A stretch of 64,000 nt of DNA. Origin: Hoeflea_A sp965228435. Its GTDB lineage: Bacteria > Pseudomonadota > Alphaproteobacteria > Rhizobiales > Rhizobiaceae. The notes beneath the pieces are model-generated. The model was not told the DNA's origin. It saw nothing but the letters and a program-made list of their open reading frames with translations, and made no database searches. Of the stretch, positions 62,768-64,000 are shown piece by piece. Each line of letters starts with the position of its first letter. Within the stretch, counting starts at the first letter, position 1. Location: NCBI GenBank assembly GCA_965228435.1, contig OZ245818.1, forward strand, positions 4,712,001 to 4,776,000, in the 5' to 3' direction. The translations under genes and the position numbers were made by a program.

Positions 62768-62916
62768 TGCTGGGCCTCCGATTGGTTTTCGATAAGCCAG
62801 CGTTCTTGCTCAAGGTTGTCTCTGTTTATTGAGCAGTAGGTGAGGCACACGAGCAGCACGCACCACACCAAGGATTCCGCAAACGTGTTCAGGACTGAGG
62901 CCCAGTTGTCGCTCAT
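62764..62916 (-). CDS. 50-residue single-span membrane protein
   Basis: The frame encodes SVLNTFAESLVWCVLLVCLT as a membrane segment followed by a polar, Glu/Gln-rich tail. Both ends show 4-base ATGA overlaps with neighbours. Function unknown; a holin-like or membrane-anchoring role cannot be shown. Confidence 0.6.
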   Translation of the reverse strand: MSDNWASVLNTFAESLVWCVLLVCLTYCSINRDNLEQERWLIENQSEAQQ

Positions 62917-63047
62917 GCCAACGCCCTCCATGCAAGTATCGCAGCCATGAGAACCACCCAGGGAATGAACAGGTATCGAAAGGCCAGAAGGTAGTCGTCA
63001 CGAACACCTCGCCAGAATGCGGGGGACTTGAGGATTCGAGGCGTCAT
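62913..63047 (-). CDS. 44-residue single-span membrane protein
   Basis: The frame begins MTPRILKSPAFWRGVRDDY and ends in a hydrophobic segment (LFIPWVVLMAAILAWRALA). It is linked to both neighbours by ATGA overlaps, so despite its small size it is probably translated. Confidence 0.58.
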   Translation of the reverse strand: MTPRILKSPAFWRGVRDDYLLAFRYLFIPWVVLMAAILAWRALA

Positions 63048-63379
63048 TGCTGGGCCTCATGTGCTTTGAGAACCGCAATTGTCAGCGCGAGGGCAGGCGT
63101 TGTTTCGCCGGTCACAGCGTCTCTACGCATTTTGCCGGGATTCATGACATCGCCGTAAGCCTTGTTGCGAAAGGTGCTGACGCTGACAGCCCAGCTCCAA
63201 CCTGGCAGAAGCTGCTCACACAGCTCGATGGCAGCGTCTATGGACGTCGTGACAGGCTCCGCGACAGTCTGCGCATACGGATACCAAGAGCCATTGAGAA
63301 CGCAGTGTATGGTGGCGTCCCAGTCCTTGGAGCCTTCGTCCGCTGCTTCAAGTTCGGCTATCAAGTCTTGGAGGTTCAT
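63044..63379 (-). CDS. 111-residue phage-type hypothetical protein
   Basis: The protein begins MNLQDLIAELEAADEGSKDWD and contains CVLNGSWYPYAQTV and SIDAAIELCEQLLPGWSWAV, a composition seen in small phage proteins of unknown function that often mention phage-derived ASCH-like or DUF2591-like folds. I do not recognise it firmly. ATG 63379 overlaps the upstream stop; the longer frame to 63433 is disfavoured. Confidence 0.65.
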   Translation of the reverse strand: MNLQDLIAELEAADEGSKDWDATIHCVLNGSWYPYAQTVAEPVTTSIDAAIELCEQLLPGWSWAVSVSTFRNKAYGDVMNPGKMRRDAVTGETTPALALTIAVLKAHEAQQ

Positions 63380-63879
63380 GCTGGTTTCACACGGATGCCA
63401 GTTGGAAGATGGCCAGCAGCAATTGCTTCCCAATGGCTCAAAACCCTTGGGTGAACATGCTTTGATTTCTCTGCAATGTTTTCAGCGGCCTTGGCTTGCA
63501 GCGCCTCCCAAACATCAGAAGTGATGCTGGTGAAGTCGTCCACGTATTGCGGGAAGAGAAGGTCATCCATTCTCTGAATTCGCGTGCCGATTTTACCCAA
63601 GCCAGGTGAGCCCCACCCACGCAGGAACTCCCACCCGACTGCGCCAGCTTGAAAGCCAGATATGCCGCCCTGTGGCGACTTCTCCACCGCCCATGCAGCG
63701 GCAACAGCAGCGGCAGCAATCGCATGGCAGATTGTGCCATAATCGTGCTTGTAGCCTGCGGAGAGTTCCTGCAAAAACTCCGGTAATTCGGCAAGAGTCA
63801 TGCCCTTGGCGCGCTTCATCCACTCCACCTGCAAGTTGTCTTCTTCGCTGATTTGCTTTGGTTTGAGCGTCTCGTTCAT
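63376..63879 (-). CDS. 167-residue phage-type hypothetical protein
   Basis: The protein has a helical acidic N-terminus (MTLAELPEFLQELSAG), an Ala-rich segment (CHAIAAAAVAAAWAVEKS, about 52-70) and a Gly/Trp-rich middle (GAVGWEFLRGWGSPGLG). No domain is recognised. ATGA overlaps at both ends place it firmly in the leftward operon. Confidence 0.65.
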   Translation of the reverse strand: MNETLKPKQISEEDNLQVEWMKRAKGMTLAELPEFLQELSAGYKHDYGTICHAIAAAAVAAAWAVEKSPQGGISGFQAGAVGWEFLRGWGSPGLGKIGTRIQRMDDLLFPQYVDDFTSITSDVWEALQAKAAENIAEKSKHVHPRVLSHWEAIAAGHLPTGIRVKPA

Positions 63880-63992
63880 TGCCTGTGTTCTCCATATGAA
63901 GTGGCGGGCGGCACGGTTGCTTTTACGGCAGGGACATTCGTGCCACCCGCTCTGTGAGCAAGGCAGGGGCTATTGCTCACATACGAACTCAT
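63876..63992 (-). CDS. 38-residue frame, possibly the 3' end of a longer gene
   Basis: This frame overlaps the next gene by ATGA at its 3' end. ATG 63992 gives 38 residues, rich in Pro, Ala and Thr, but the frame is still open at the window edge, so it may be the C-terminus of a larger protein. Not recognised. Confidence 0.45.
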   Translation of the reverse strand: MSSYVSNSPCLAHRAGGTNVPAVKATVPPATSYGEHRQ

Positions 63993-64000
63993 GAGTTGCT

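Overview
The window looks like chromosomal DNA of an alphaproteobacterium, most likely from the Hyphomicrobiales (Rhizobiales). The evidence is a high-GC sequence, RcdA (DUF1465), DUF1192 and DUF4164 proteins, a zapA-6S RNA-MTHFS block, tkt-gap-pgk-aldolase gene order, a rhizobial sqdBDC operon, two Omp25/Omp31-like barrels, and consensus CtrA boxes (TTAA-N7-TTAA). I cannot name a genus. I found no tRNA, rRNA or CRISPR array.

Layout. 0-2.9 kb: a leftward operon of creatininase-family protein, ABC ATPase, ABC permease and a truncated cytosine-deaminase-like amidohydrolase, with a promoter/operator palindrome upstream. 3.1-9.7 kb: housekeeping genes (quinone reductase, YcaQ-type glycosylase, ABC exporter, rpmE, rcdA flanked by two CtrA boxes, DUF1192, quinone oxidoreductase, a 51-codon membrane protein). 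9.7-17.5 kb: SGNH hydrolase and the central-carbon block tkt-gap-pgk-aldolase, interrupted by three small genes (VOC, GrpB, DUF1330). 17.8-24.4 kb: DUF4164, zapA, predicted 6S RNA, MTHFS, a YmdB-like phosphoesterase, an MBL protein, yebC and ruvCAB. 24.4-29 kb: LysR/ureidoglycolate lyase and the sulfolipid operon sqdBDC. 29.1-40.1 kb: ybgC, tolQRAB-pal-cpoB, tilS, ftsH, glmM.

40.3-50.9 kb is an accessory catabolic island. It holds a MarR regulator, YceI, an FAH-family hydrolase, a TRAP transporter, a gentisate-dioxygenase-like bicupin, a phthalate-dioxygenase-like Rieske oxygenase with its own reductase, a Gfo/Idh dehydrogenase and a 4,5-dihydroxyphthalate-decarboxylase-like protein. Together these form a phthalate-type upper pathway joined to a gentisate-type lower pathway. 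Two matching AATTAG-N4-CTAATT operators, one before yceI and one between the divergent oxygenase and reductase genes, suggest a single regulon. This is the strongest candidate for an undescribed system here.

51.3-54.8 kb is a second small island: a nitrilase-superfamily amidase, an M24/creatinase-like protein that has lost the usual metal ligands, a maleate-isomerase/EutA-like protein and an FCD GntR regulator, with a GGTGTATACACC operator on the promoter. 54.8-58.9 kb: a dienelactone-hydrolase-like protein, two outer-membrane barrels (the second with a CtrA box) and a Tat-exported cyclase-family protein. 59.2-64 kb is the edge of a prophage or integrative element. A long leftward string of small genes, chained by 4-base ATGA overlaps, includes a Fic protein and an HNH nuclease and ends in a tyrosine integrase.
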